DNA of 64,000 nucleotides, from NCBI RefSeq assembly GCF_014650595.1, contig NZ_BMVG01000036.1, positions 1 to 64,000 on the forward strand, given 5' to 3'. Origin of the DNA: Streptomyces alanosinicus (GTDB lineage: Bacteria; Actinomycetota; Actinomycetes; Streptomycetales; Streptomycetaceae). The position numbers were made by a program, and so were the translations under genes. The stretch's first letter is position 1. Every line of letters begins with the position of its first letter. Under the pieces are notes generated by a model. It saw nothing but the letters and a program-made list of their open reading frames with translations, was not told the origin of the DNA and did not search any database. Below are positions 1 through 8,436 of the stretch, piece by piece.

Positions 1-1
1 C

Positions 2-124
2 AACGCCTACCACGTGGCCGGCACCGCCCACAGCGTCACCGACCCGGTCGCCAACATCACTGCCGCCGCCAACTACGCCGCCCACCGCTACGGCTCCATC
101 GACAACGTCAACTCCGCCTACTGA
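2..124 (+). CDS. C-terminal end of a lytic transglycosylase-like (SLT domain) protein, partial
   Basis: The gene enters from outside the window and only its last 40 codons are visible, ending in TGA. The visible tail reads NAYHVAGTAH, then DPVANITAAANYAAHRYGS, then a short end at NSAY. The 'DP-ANI-AAANYA-HRYG' pattern is the usual end of the soluble lytic transglycosylase (SLT) fold in secreted actinobacterial cell-wall hydrolases, where it follows a 'QI-P-TF-AYH' strand. From family knowledge such proteins cleave the glycan strands of peptidoglycan outside the cell. The catalytic Glu would lie upstream and cannot be checked. Confidence 0.6.
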   Translation, partial: NAYHVAGTAHSVTDPVANITAAANYAAHRYGSIDNVNSAY

Positions 125-145
125 TCCAGGGCGAGGCGCACGCTG

Positions 146-523
146 TCAGAGCCGGCCGAGGGATCCGAACATGATCAGGGCCACGGCGTCGATGCCGAGA
201 AAGTGACCACTCCCACGTGGTGCAGCCAGATCTCGACCACCACTGACGCGGCCGAGTTGACGGCGATCAGTACAGGGCGATTGGGGAGCCCCAGAACGCG
301 TGTGCCGCGCCCGTCCGGTGAAGTGGAACACGAGCGCGTTCCATATCTCGTTGAACCAGTCCATGCCCCACAACGCGAGGCCGGCGAACAGCACGTTCCA
401 AATGCGGCGTTCCGCCTCCACGGCGTACACGTAGATCACGATCAGCAGGAGCGGGACGACGTACCAGGCGAAGTGGCCGTTGTCGCGCAGCAGTTCGCGC
501 GCCGCGCGGGCATGCTCGGTCAT
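146..523 (-). pseudogene. Truncated and frameshifted membrane-protein remnant
   Basis: The first ~70 residues look like a genuine protein start: ATG at 523, a hydrophobic segment around residues 19-36 (YVVPLLLIVIYVYAVEA), a second at about 42-58, then WFNEIWNALVFHFTG. After that the reading frame turns into Arg/Ser/Pro-rich sequence. The hydrophobic continuation (VLIAVNSAASVVVEIWLHH) appears in a neighbouring frame at about 205-290, so at least one frameshift is present. The end then runs into the 3' end of the transglycosylase-like gene. I read this as a decayed integral membrane protein of unknown function. A sequencing indel is an alternative explanation. Confidence 0.55.
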
Positions 524-823
524 GAGATGTGGGCCCCGGTGCTCGGGCCGCCGACTTCTGGTCGGGCGTCTTCAGGGCGACGGCACAGCCGGCCGACGGC
601 GGCAGTAGTCCTAACCGGCCGGTAACTATGGCGTCGCGGAGCCATGCGTCAACGGTTCGGTACGGGGACGGTCTCGCGAAGGTTGCTTCCGCAAAGTGGA
701 AGCCTCTGGGATCCGTGCCCGCTGACAACTGGAGCTTGCTACAACCACTGTCGCGAAATCGGCTTCCTGGTCTAGTGGTTACGTTGATGGCACTGGAGCG
801 GCCGCTGCGGTCTACTGCCCAGC
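524..823. other. Intergenic stretch, no convincing gene
   Basis: About 300 bp between the divergent membrane-protein remnant and the ATP-grasp pair. Open frames cross it on both strands, but their translations are Arg/Pro-rich or lack any domain pattern. It presumably carries the promoter of the ATP-grasp genes. I could not pick a clear -35/-10 pair. Confidence 0.4.
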
Positions 824-2056
824 GTGAAGAAGATCCTGCTGATCGAAGCGCTCGCAAATTCGGGCACGTATGTGCTGGACGCCGCCCGCGCACTGGACGC
901 GCGTGTCTTCGTCGCCACCCACGAGGACGTCTACGAGAGCTATCCCGCGGCTCTGCGCGACAAGATCCACGGCACGGTGTTCACGGACCTCACCGCCCTG
1001 GACCGGGCACTGGCGGACCTGACCGCGTTCGCCGAGGCGACCGAGATCGACGCGGTGGCCGGCTGCCGGGAGTTCTTCACCCCGCTCGTCGCCCATCTGG
1101 CCCAGCGCCTGGGGCTGCCCGGCAACGACCCCCGGCGCGCCCAGGCATGCCGGAACAAGGCGAAGATGGCGGAGGCCTTCTACGCGGGCGGGGTGCCGGC
1201 GCCGCGCACGATCACCGCGCGCACGGCCGGACAGGCGGCCCATGCCGTCGGGCGCGTCGGCATGGGATTCCCCGTCGTCGTCAAACCCGCCGAGCAGGGC
1301 GGCTCCTGGGGCGTCAGCGTGGTGGAGAGCCCCGAACAGCTCGACGGCGCCGTACGGCATGCGCAGTCCTGGCCGATCGCCGCCCCGCACGGCCTGCGGA
1401 TGGACCAGCGGGTCGTCGTCCAGGAGTACGTCCCCGGACCCGAGTTCAGCCTCGACACCGTGGTCTGGCGCGAGGAGTACTTCCATCTGCCCGTGGTCGA
1501 GAAACACACCACCGGCGGCGCCTACCGCGCCGAGACCGGTCACACCTGCCCCGCCGCCCTGCCGCTCGGCGACCTCCACGCCGTGCGGTCGGCCGCCGAG
1601 CGGGCCCTGCGGGCGCTCGGCATCCGCAACGGCGTCGCCCACACCGAACTGAAGATCTCGCCCGAAGGCGGCCCCGTCGTCATCGAGGTGGGCGCCCGCC
1701 TGCCGGGCGACCATCTCGTGGACGTCGTACGCCGTGCCTCCGGGATCGACGAGGCACGGGCCTACCTCCAGGCCGTCCTCGACGAGAAGCCGGACGTACC
1801 CACGCCCCGCGAAGGGGCCTGCGCGATCAGGTTCCTCACCCCGCCGCGCGCCGGCACCTTCCACGGGGTGACCATCCTCGGCCGGCACGACGGCCTGGTC
1901 GACCGGGACATCACCACACCGGCCGGCGCCGCCGTCGGCTGCGCCCAGGACAACTCGGCCCGCATCGGCCACCTGGTCTTCGCCGCCCCCACGCCCGCGC
2001 AGGTCAACGCCGACGCCGCCCGCGCTCTCGCCCACACCCGCATAGAAGTGAGCTGA
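824..2056 (+). CDS. ATP-grasp amino-acid/peptide ligase-like enzyme (first of a pair)
   Basis: A 410-aa ATP-grasp protein starting at GTG. The N-terminal preATP-grasp Rossmann part (residues 1-110) is followed by NDPRRAQACRNKAKM, the usual 'N---A---K--M' lead into the ATP-grasp fold. Then come a nucleotide-binding lysine loop (VVVKPAEQGGSWGV, K154), the QEYVPGPEF hinge (200-208), and the metal/nucleotide strand EVGARLPGDH (288-297). The C-terminal ~100 residues resemble the extra domain of L-amino-acid-ligase-type ATP-grasp enzymes. The family forms amide bonds through acyl-phosphates, using ATP and an amine; the substrate here cannot be read. It is separated by one base from a second, different ATP-grasp gene, so the two are almost certainly co-translated and act in one cytoplasmic pathway. 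Confidence 0.85.
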   Translation: MKKILLIEALANSGTYVLDAARALDARVFVATHEDVYESYPAALRDKIHGTVFTDLTALDRALADLTAFAEATEIDAVAGCREFFTPLVAHLAQRLGLPGNDPRRAQACRNKAKMAEAFYAGGVPAPRTITARTAGQAAHAVGRVGMGFPVVVKPAEQGGSWGVSVVESPEQLDGAVRHAQSWPIAAPHGLRMDQRVVVQEYVPGPEFSLDTVVWREEYFHLPVVEKHTTGGAYRAETGHTCPAALPLGDLHAVRSAAERALRALGIRNGVAHTELKISPEGGPVVIEVGARLPGDHLVDVVRRASGIDEARAYLQAVLDEKPDVPTPREGACAIRFLTPPRAGTFHGVTILGRHDGLVDRDITTPAGAAVGCAQDNSARIGHLVFAAPTPAQVNADAARALAHTRIEVS

Positions 2057-2057
2057 C

Positions 2058-3308
2058 ATGCAGCGCATCGCCTTCCTCCGGTCCGTCGACATCCAGCGCG
2101 CCGACCCGTACATCCACGGCATCGCCCCCGCCCTCACGCGGCTCGGCGCCGAGGCCCGCCTCTTCCACACCCACGGCGACTGCGGCCCGGACCTGTTCCC
2201 GGGCACGAGCGAGCGACTCGACCCCGCCGCGACACCGGACGAGTTCGTCGAGCGGGTGCTCGCCTGGGGAGCCGACGCCGCCGTGGCGATCTCCCTGCCC
2301 GACGAGAACGCCCTGCGCGACGCCGTGGTCAAGACCAGACTCGAAGCCCTCGGCATCCGCACCGTCATGACCCCGCTGCCCGCCACGCGCCTGCTGTGCG
2401 ACAAGTGGGAGACCAAGCGGCTCCTCACCGCGCACGGCCTCACCACCCCGCCCGCCGTCCTGCTCGACAGCGACCTCCTCAGCGGCCGCGCACTGCCCGT
2501 CCCGGCCTACCCGGACGCGGTCCGCCTCGCCGCGCACGACCTCGGCTATCCCCTCATGGCCAAGCCGTTGTGGGACTCCACCAGCATGGGCATCGCGTTC
2601 ATCCCCGACCCGGCCGCGCTCGACCGTCATCTGGCCGCCCGCCCGGCCGCGCACGCCGTCCTGGAGAAGTGCGTCAGCGGACGGCTCTGCTCGGTCGACA
2701 TCGTCGGTGCCGGCGGCCACCACACCGTCATGCCGCTCATCTGGACCGGCACCGCGGGCGGACCTCCCGCCTTCACCTTCGAGGACCTCCGCTACGTCGC
2801 CCCCGCCCAGGACGACGACTTCCGGCCCACCGCGCAGCGCCTCGTGGACCTGTGTACGGAACTCGGTGTCGAGGGCTCCGTGAACGTCGACATGATCTAC
2901 GCCGACGGCGTCTACCACGTCCTGGAGATCAACCCCCGGATCGGCGGCGCCACGACCCTGTCCATCGCGGCCGGCGGACTCAACACCTTCACCGCCCTGC
3001 TCGACATCCTGGGCGGCACCTGGCCGACACGGTCCGCCGCCCCGGCCGAGAGGTTCGCGATCGAGTGCCTCACCGCGAACCCCACCCCCGCCCTGCTCGC
3101 CGAACTGCGCTCCCGCGTCGACCTCGTCACCTGCCACGACCTGATCATCGACGGCCATGATCACGGCGGCATCCTCACCTTCACGGTCAACCCCGGCGAC
3201 GAGCAGCGGGCGGTGCAGGAACTCACCGAGATGTGCGCGCGGACCGGCTTCATCCCGGCACCCATGCTCGACAAGATCCGCCGCCTCCTGACCCCGGTGG
3301 GCCGCTGA
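2058..3308 (+). CDS. ATP-grasp ligase (second of a pair)
   Basis: A 416-aa ATP-grasp protein whose ATG lies one base after the TGA of the preceding ligase, so translational coupling is likely. Visible features are an N-terminal preATP-grasp domain, 'CDKWETKRLLTAHGL' leading into the ATP-binding region, a lysine loop KPLWDSTSMGI, an acidic strand LEKCVSGRLCSVDIV, and the catalytic EINPRIGG motif. It is a paralogue-level relative of its neighbour, not a duplicate. Two consecutive ATP-grasp ligases suggest stepwise condensation of two amine or acid units into a small peptide-like metabolite. No NRPS, transporter or tailoring gene adjoins them on the + strand, so the product is unknown. The gene ends 34 bp before the convergent glpK stop. 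Confidence 0.85.
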   Translation: MQRIAFLRSVDIQRADPYIHGIAPALTRLGAEARLFHTHGDCGPDLFPGTSERLDPAATPDEFVERVLAWGADAAVAISLPDENALRDAVVKTRLEALGIRTVMTPLPATRLLCDKWETKRLLTAHGLTTPPAVLLDSDLLSGRALPVPAYPDAVRLAAHDLGYPLMAKPLWDSTSMGIAFIPDPAALDRHLAARPAAHAVLEKCVSGRLCSVDIVGAGGHHTVMPLIWTGTAGGPPAFTFEDLRYVAPAQDDDFRPTAQRLVDLCTELGVEGSVNVDMIYADGVYHVLEINPRIGGATTLSIAAGGLNTFTALLDILGGTWPTRSAAPAERFAIECLTANPTPALLAELRSRVDLVTCHDLIIDGHDHGGILTFTVNPGDEQRAVQELTEMCARTGFIPAPMLDKIRRLLTPVGR

Positions 3309-3342
3309 CCATTCCGACCGGCGGGGACCGGCGGCCGTCATC

Positions 3343-4872
3343 TCACGGCGGGTCCGGGCCGGCGGAGCGAGGGGATCTGGACCAGCCGAGGGACCGTTCG
3401 ACGGCCCGCTGCCAGTTGTCGTACTCCGCCTCGCGCCGTTCGGGGTCCATGTCGGGCAGCCACTGCGCGGCCCGGTGCCAGTTGCGGCGCAGCACTTCCA
3501 GGTCCGGCCAGTAGCCGGCGGCGAGCCCGGCCGCGTAGGCGGCGCCGAGGGACACCGTCTCGGCGACCATGGGCCGCACCACGGGCACATCGAGCACATC
3601 CGCAACGAACTGCATGAGCAGGTTGTCCGCGGTCATGCCCCCGTCGACCTTGAGCTGCTGGAGGGAGACGGAGGAGTCGGCGTTCATGGCGTCGACGACC
3701 TCCCGGGTCTGCCAGCCCGTGGCCTCCAGGACGGCACGCGCCAGGTGCCCCTTGGTGATGTACGAGGTGAGGCCGACGATCACCCCGCGCGCGTCGCTGC
3801 GCCAGCGAGGCGCGAACAGACCCGAGAAGGCGGGGACGATGTAGCAGCCGCCGTTGTCCTCGACCGTCCGCGCCAGGGTCTCGATCTCCGGGGCGCTGCT
3901 GATCAGGCCCAGGCGGTCGCGGAACCACTGGACGAGTGCTCCGGTGACGGCGATCGATCCCTCCAGCGCGTAGGCCGGCGGCTGGTCCCCGATCTTGTAG
4001 GCGACGGTGGTGAGGAGCCCGTGCTGGGAGCGCACGATGTCGCTGCCGGTGTTGAGCAGCAGGAAGCTGCCGGTTCCGTAGGTGCATTTCGCCTCGCCGG
4101 GGGAGAAGCAGGTCTGGCCGAACAGGGCGGCCTGCTGATCGCCGAGCGCGGCCGTGATGGCGACGCCCGGGAGCAGCGCCCGGGCGTCGCCGTACGTCTC
4201 GGCGGAGGACCGGATCTCCGGCAGCATCGAGCGGGGCACCCCGAAGAAGTCCAGCAGCTCTTCGTCCCAGGTGAGCGTGCGGATGTTCATCAGCATGGTG
4301 CGGCTGGCGTTGGTGGGGTCCGTGATGTGCAGTCCGCCGTCGGCCCCTCCGGTGAGGTTCCAGATCAGCCAGCTCTCCATCGTCCCGCACAGCACCTCGC
4401 CGGCCAGGGCGCGCTGCTGGAGGCCCTTGACATGGTCGAACAGCCAGCGGAGCCGCAGCGCCGAGAAGTAGGTGGAGGGCGGCAGACCGCACCGCTGCAG
4501 GAAGAACGCGTCGCCGGGGTCCTGCTTGAGTTCCTCGACCAGCGCCGCCGTGCGGGTGTCCTGCCAGACGATCGCCCGGCCCAGCGGGGCGCCGGTCCGC
4601 CGGTCCCAGAGCACCGTCGTCTCGCGCTGGTTGGCCAGGCCGATGGCGGCGACCTGCCCCGAGCCGACACCGGCGTCGGACAGGGCCTCGGGCACGATAC
4701 GGCGGAGGTTCTGCCAGATCTCCACGGCGTCGTGTTCGACCCAGCCGGGCCTGGGGAAGTGCTGCTGATGCTCCTTCTGCGCGACCGAGACCAGCCGCCC
4801 TCGGTGGTCGAACAGAATGCATCGGGTCGAGTTGGTGCCCTGATCGACGGACATCACATACCGTTCAACCAT
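3343..4872 (-). CDS. glpK: Glycerol kinase
   Basis: Phosphorylates glycerol to sn-glycerol-3-phosphate with ATP in the cytoplasm. The 509-aa length fits the family. The FGGY-kinase N-terminal signature (VDQGTNSTR) is at residues 9-17, the glycerol-contacting stretches NQRETTVLWDR and WQDTRT follow, and the second-domain nucleotide motif KVDGGMTADNLLMQ lies near residue 410. A GGAAGG ribosome site lies about 11 nt upstream of the ATG. It follows gylR by 45 bp on the same strand, so they are probably co-transcribed and glycerol-induced. No glycerol facilitator gene lies between them and no glycerol-3-phosphate dehydrogenase follows, unlike the classical gyl operon. The last ~15 residues (SRSPRSAGPDPP) are a variable tail. 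Confidence 0.95.
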   Translation of the reverse strand: MVERYVMSVDQGTNSTRCILFDHRGRLVSVAQKEHQQHFPRPGWVEHDAVEIWQNLRRIVPEALSDAGVGSGQVAAIGLANQRETTVLWDRRTGAPLGRAIVWQDTRTAALVEELKQDPGDAFFLQRCGLPPSTYFSALRLRWLFDHVKGLQQRALAGEVLCGTMESWLIWNLTGGADGGLHITDPTNASRTMLMNIRTLTWDEELLDFFGVPRSMLPEIRSSAETYGDARALLPGVAITAALGDQQAALFGQTCFSPGEAKCTYGTGSFLLLNTGSDIVRSQHGLLTTVAYKIGDQPPAYALEGSIAVTGALVQWFRDRLGLISSAPEIETLARTVEDNGGCYIVPAFSGLFAPRWRSDARGVIVGLTSYITKGHLARAVLEATGWQTREVVDAMNADSSVSLQQLKVDGGMTADNLLMQFVADVLDVPVVRPMVAETVSLGAAYAAGLAAGYWPDLEVLRRNWHRAAQWLPDMDPERREAEYDNWQRAVERSLGWSRSPRSAGPDPP

Positions 4873-4917
4873 GATCGGGTCTGCCTTCCGACGGGTCGAG
4901 GTGGCGGCCGGCCTGGC

Positions 4918-5685
4918 CTACCAGCGGGCGGCTCCCAGGTCTCTGGAGATCGCCCGCGCGGCCTCCCGGATCAGGGTGATCAGACTCGGCCGGGGGTGGC
5001 CCTGGCTGTCGCAGATCCGCTCGACCGCCCCGGACAGTCCGATGGCGCCGACGACGAGCCCGCCGTGCCCGCGGATCGGCGCGGCGAGCCCGGCCTCGCC
5101 CATGCTCATCTCCTGGATCTCGGCGGCCCAGCCGAGCTCCCGGACCTCGGCGAGCGCTCGCGAGAGCTGTTCGTGATCGACGAGTGTGTGCCGGGTGTAC
5201 GCCTCCAGCTGCGGATGCCGGGCGGGCTCGGTCGTCGCGGTCCCGTAGGCCAGCAGCACCTTGCCGAGCGACGAGGCGTGCAGGGGCAGCAGTGAGCCCA
5301 CATCCAGCGTCTGGAAGGTGTCGTCCGGCCGGAAGACGTGATGGACGATGAGGACACGGCCCTCCAGGGGTGTCCCCAGGCGCACCGCCTCCCCGCTGCG
5401 GGCGGCGAGGGCATCGGCCCAGTTGAGGGAGCGCGAGCGCAGTTCGTTGACGTCCAGGTAGCTGGTGCCGAGGTGCAGCAGGGCGGCTCCGAGCTGGTAT
5501 TTACCGGTCGCCGCGTCCTGCTCCACGAAGTCGACGTGCTGGAGCGTGCGCAGAATTCCATGGGCGGTGCCCTTGGCCAGCCCGAGCGAGGCGGCCACCT
5601 CGCCGAGCCCCAGTCGGCGGGGCCCACCGGCGAGCAGGCGCAGAATCGCCGCCGCCCGTTCGATCGACTGGACTGGGCCGGCCAT
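4918..5685 (-). CDS. gylR: IclR-family glycerol regulator, GylR-like
   Basis: A 255-aa IclR-family repressor. The winged helix-turn-helix occupies residues 5-65 (SIERAAAILRLLAGG, then LGLAKGTAHGILRTL), followed by the IclR effector domain with LPLHASSLGKVLLA and MSMGEAGLAAPIRG. The position immediately upstream of glpK on the same strand is diagnostic of GylR, which represses the glycerol operon until glycerol or glycerol-3-phosphate is present. There is no good Shine-Dalgarno before the ATG; a TAATAC-like hexamer 9-10 nt upstream would fit a leaderless or nearly leaderless transcript. CGGTAAT half-sites occur in opposite orientation near 5695-5704 and 5764-5773 and could be operator elements. 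Symbol rests on context plus family. Confidence 0.85.
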   Translation of the reverse strand: MAGPVQSIERAAAILRLLAGGPRRLGLGEVAASLGLAKGTAHGILRTLQHVDFVEQDAATGKYQLGAALLHLGTSYLDVNELRSRSLNWADALAARSGEAVRLGTPLEGRVLIVHHVFRPDDTFQTLDVGSLLPLHASSLGKVLLAYGTATTEPARHPQLEAYTRHTLVDHEQLSRALAEVRELGWAAEIQEMSMGEAGLAAPIRGHGGLVVGAIGLSGAVERICDSQGHPRPSLITLIREAARAISRDLGAARW

Positions 5686-5881
5686 GAGGAGAGCGTATTA
5701 CCGCCACGGAGGCTTCGCTTCACGGGCGGACGGCCGCCGCGGAGCCGCCCCGGAGATCCGCGTTCGGTAATGCCGACCGCCGTTCATTGACCTGCCCGGT
5801 TTGTCTCCCTAGCTTTGCAGCGAAGCTGGAAGATGGCGGGACGCAGCGCCGGATCGGCATCACAGACCACCGGGAGAGACC

Positions 5882-6307
5882 ATGGCGGCTCAGCTGAAGA
5901 CGCTGCTTCGGGCGGCATACGAACACATGTGTCCGGTGCCGCCGGTCGCCGGCGCCGTCTGCGCCGTACGCCGCAGCGTGGCGGCCGCGCTCGCCGACTG
6001 GAACGTGTCCTCGGAGATCGTCGAGGACACCCTGCTCGTGGTGTCGGAACTGGTCACCAACGCGATCATCCACGCCCGCCCCCCGGCCGTACTGCGGCTG
6101 ACCTGGGTGCCCGGCGACGGCATACGCACCCTGCGCGTCGAGGTCACCGACGCGGGCCCCGCGCTCCCGCCGGCGGGCTGCCGGGCCGGGATCGACCCGG
6201 ACGAGCACGGCCGGGGCGAGACGATCGTCCACGCCCTGGCGACACGCCACGGCATCCGGATCCACCCGGGCGGGGTCACGCGGTGGGCGGATCTCGTCGC
6301 CGTCTAG
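5882..6307 (+). CDS. HATPase_c_2 regulatory kinase (RsbW/anti-sigma-like ATP-binding protein)
   Basis: A 141-aa single-domain GHKL ATPase. The N-box ELVTNAIIHA is at about residues 55-64, the D-box VTDAGP near 88, and a GRGETIVHALA lid follows. Such small Streptomyces proteins phosphorylate anti-sigma-factor antagonists or bind sigma factors, controlling stress and development in the cytoplasm. A GGGAGAG site precedes the ATG. The TAG stop lies inside the left terminal repeat of the 6304-6410 element. A membrane-anchored SpoIIE-type phosphatase converges on it from the other side of that element, so kinase and opposing phosphatase may belong to one partner-switching circuit. That link is inference from position. 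Confidence 0.85.
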   Translation: MAAQLKTLLRAAYEHMCPVPPVAGAVCAVRRSVAAALADWNVSSEIVEDTLLVVSELVTNAIIHARPPAVLRLTWVPGDGIRTLRVEVTDAGPALPPAGCRAGIDPDEHGRGETIVHALATRHGIRIHPGGVTRWADLVAV

Positions 6308-6410
6308 TGCCCCGGCAGGCAACGTTTGCCCGTGAAGGAGCGGCGTCCGGTGCGGCGAGAGGGCGTGCCGGGCGTCGCGACGGGGCGAACGTTGCCTGTT
6401 GGGGCACTAG
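6304..6410. mobile_element. MITE-like inverted-repeat element, short copy (107 bp)
   Basis: The ends are imperfect 25-bp inverted repeats, 6304-6328 and 6386-6410, matching at 22 of 25 positions. Both start with the palindrome CTAG followed by TGCCCC. The core shares its sequence with the 194-bp element at 62122-62315 but lacks 87 bp. The element has no coding capacity. It sits exactly between two convergent genes, and the stop codons of both (TAG at 6305-6307 on +, TAG read from 6407-6409 on -) lie in the terminal repeats. It could also fold as a bidirectional terminator. Mobility by an external transposase is inference. Confidence 0.8.
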
Positions 6411-7579
6411 AGTGCGGCCTGTGCCGGGGTCGGCTGGGGAAGCCGGCCGTCCGCCGTCTGCTTGCGGAGCAGGAGCAGGGCGGCGTCGTCATGCAGCCGG
6501 CCGCCCACGTGGGCGAGCAGTTCGTCATGGAGCGCGGTGAGCGTGCGCGCCGGGTCGTCGCAGGTGTGACGGGCCACGCCTTCGGTCAGCGGATAGAACT
6601 CACGGGCGTGGTCGCGGGCCTCGGTGACCCCGTCGGTGTAGAGCAGGAGCTGGTCTCCGACCGAGAACGACAGATGCTGCAGGCGGGGCGTCTGCCCTGA
6701 CAGGGCGCGCAGTCCGAGAGGCGGCGCGGGCTGTGTGGGCTCCACCGGCCCGACGTCTCCGGAGGCGGAGATCAGCAGGGGAGGCGCGTGTCCGCAGTTG
6801 ACGATCTCCAGGTGTCCCGACCGGGGGCAGCCGGCGACCACGGCGGTGACGAAGTCGTCCGGGCCGAGGTTGCGGGACAGGCTCCGCTCGATCCTGCCGA
6901 CGACGGCCAGCAGATCGGGCTCGTCATAGGCGGCCTCGCGGAACACCCCCAGCACCAGCGCGGCGGTCTCCACGGCGGGCAGCCCCTTGCCGCGCACATC
7001 GCCGACGATCAGCCTGACTCCGTGCGGGGTGGGCACCAGGGCGTAGAGGTCCCCGCCGATCCGGGCCTCGGCCGCCGCGGCGCTGTAGCGGACGGCCACC
7101 TGGAACGGGCCGACGGTCTCGGGCACGGGCTGCAGCAGTGCGTGCTGGGCGGCCTCGGCGACCGAGCGGACGGCTGCGAGCACCCGCTCTCGACGGCCCC
7201 GCAGCGCGCTGGCCAGGGCGCTCGCCGCGGTGACCGCCAGTACGGCGGACAGTACGGCCGCCAGCTCACCGGCGGGAACCCCGTGCTCGTGGCCCAGCGT
7301 CGCGCCCAGCGCCGCGGCGAGGAGCCCGATACCCAGCACACCGCGCGGTCCGTTGGTGGCGGCGGCCAGCGCGGGCCCGGCCGCGAGCAGCGGCAGCCAT
7401 GCCCCGCCGACCAGGTCGACGAGCACGACGACGCCGACGACCAGGACGGGCAGCACACAGATTCCAGGGGCCAGATGACCTGCGGCACACCGGCGGACCG
7501 ACTCCCAGACGCCGATCCGTCGCTTGCCGGACAGTCGTATCGACGCGCGGTCGCCGCCCTGATCTCGAACCTGGCTCAT
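6407..7579 (-). CDS. Membrane-anchored SpoIIE-type PP2C protein phosphatase
   Basis: A 390-aa serine/threonine phosphatase. Residues ~30-128 hold several hydrophobic segments (VLPVLVVGVVVLVDLVGG, then the LGIGLLAAALGATLG region). The SpoIIE/PP2C domain follows from about 150: GGDLYALVP and GDVRGKGLPAVETAAL carry metal-binding Asp residues, then the substrate region, LLLYTDGVTEARD and HDDAALLLLR. The family dephosphorylates anti-anti-sigma factors and so releases sigma factors. Membrane anchoring suggests an input from the envelope, but no separate sensor domain is visible. Its stop codon lies in the right arm of the 6304-6410 element. It converges with a HATPase_c_2 kinase, a plausible opposing enzyme. 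Confidence 0.88.
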   Translation of the reverse strand: MSQVRDQGGDRASIRLSGKRRIGVWESVRRCAAGHLAPGICVLPVLVVGVVVLVDLVGGAWLPLLAAGPALAAATNGPRGVLGIGLLAAALGATLGHEHGVPAGELAAVLSAVLAVTAASALASALRGRRERVLAAVRSVAEAAQHALLQPVPETVGPFQVAVRYSAAAAEARIGGDLYALVPTPHGVRLIVGDVRGKGLPAVETAALVLGVFREAAYDEPDLLAVVGRIERSLSRNLGPDDFVTAVVAGCPRSGHLEIVNCGHAPPLLISASGDVGPVEPTQPAPPLGLRALSGQTPRLQHLSFSVGDQLLLYTDGVTEARDHAREFYPLTEGVARHTCDDPARTLTALHDELLAHVGGRLHDDAALLLLRKQTADGRLPQPTPAQAAL

Positions 7580-7677
7580 GTGTCGTCCGCAGTCCTTGCC
7601 TGTTCGGGGTGCACACCCGGAATGTCCCTTTCGTCAAGCAAACGGGGTGGGCGCGGGCGGCCACAAGGAGCGGATTT

Positions 7678-8436
7678 TCAGATAGTGAGCGAGAGGCTTC
7701 GGCTCACGCGCCTCGCGATCGGCAGCATGCGCGCGCGGATCTCCTGCAGCTGGGCCTGCCGGTCCACGGGCAGGGAGACCCCGAGCGAGCCGAGCGTGTC
7801 CCCGCTGTGGACGGGTACGGCCACGCACACCGTGCCCAGCGCGTACTCCTCCAGGTCCGTGACGGCCGGCGCCAGCGGCGAGGACTCGATTCTGCGCAGC
7901 AGCTCCGGAACGCTGGTGATCGTCCGCGGCGTCAGATCGGCCAGATGGTGCCTGGACAGATAGTCCCGGCGGGCTTCCTCGTCCAGCTCGCGCAGTACGG
8001 CCTTGCCCAGGGCGGTGGCGTGTCCGGCGTCCTCGAAACCCACCCACAGATCGACCCGCGGTGTACGGGGGCCGTCGACGATCTCCGCGACCCGGATCTC
8101 GCCGTCCTCGTAGAAGGTGAGGTAGGTGGCGGTGGACAGCTCGTCCCGAAGGGCCGCGAGCGCCGGGCGGACCCGGCTGAGCAGCGTCTGCGCGCTGCCC
8201 GCCGAATGCAGGGAACCGAGTTTGTCGCCCAGGACGAAGCCGCCGTCGGCGAGCTTGCGCACGTATCCGTCGTGCACCAGCGTGCGCAGCAGGTGATAGG
8301 CGGTGGCCAGGGGCAGCTCCGTCTCGCGTGCCAGCTGTTTCGCCGGCGCGCCGTTCTCGTGCGTGCTCACCGCCTCCAGCAACCGCAGAGCCCGCTGCAC
8401 GGACGTGATGAGCGTCGGGCCGTCCTGAGCGCCCAT
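7678..8436 (-). CDS. IclR-family transcriptional regulator
   Basis: A 252-aa IclR-type protein, clearly different from the gylR product. The winged HTH is at residues 9-70 (SVQRALRLLEAVSTHEN, then LPLATAYHLLRTL). The effector-binding domain carries DAGHATALGKAVLREL and the typical HHLADLTPRTITS region. The family binds small aromatic or carboxylic ligands and represses or activates neighbouring catabolic genes. No obvious catabolic operon adjoins it: upstream is a stretch without genes and a decayed hydrolase, downstream the phosphatase. Its target is therefore unknown and may have been lost. Confidence 0.85.
   Translation of the reverse strand: MGAQDGPTLITSVQRALRLLEAVSTHENGAPAKQLARETELPLATAYHLLRTLVHDGYVRKLADGGFVLGDKLGSLHSAGSAQTLLSRVRPALAALRDELSTATYLTFYEDGEIRVAEIVDGPRTPRVDLWVGFEDAGHATALGKAVLRELDEEARRDYLSRHHLADLTPRTITSVPELLRRIESSPLAPAVTDLEEYALGTVCVAVPVHSGDTLGSLGVSLPVDRQAQLQEIRARMLPIARRVSRSLSLTI

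Noticed and set aside
203..625. Plus-strand open frame over the membrane-protein remnant
   Set aside because: Translation is Arg/Pro/His-rich without domain pattern; it is the complement of a better-supported minus-strand remnant.
3309..3342. Terminator between the ATP-grasp and glpK genes
   Set aside because: CCGGCGG repeats are direct, not inverted, and no stable hairpin was apparent.
3475..5295. 606-aa plus-strand frame opposite glpK and gylR
   Set aside because: Shadow of two well-recognised genes.
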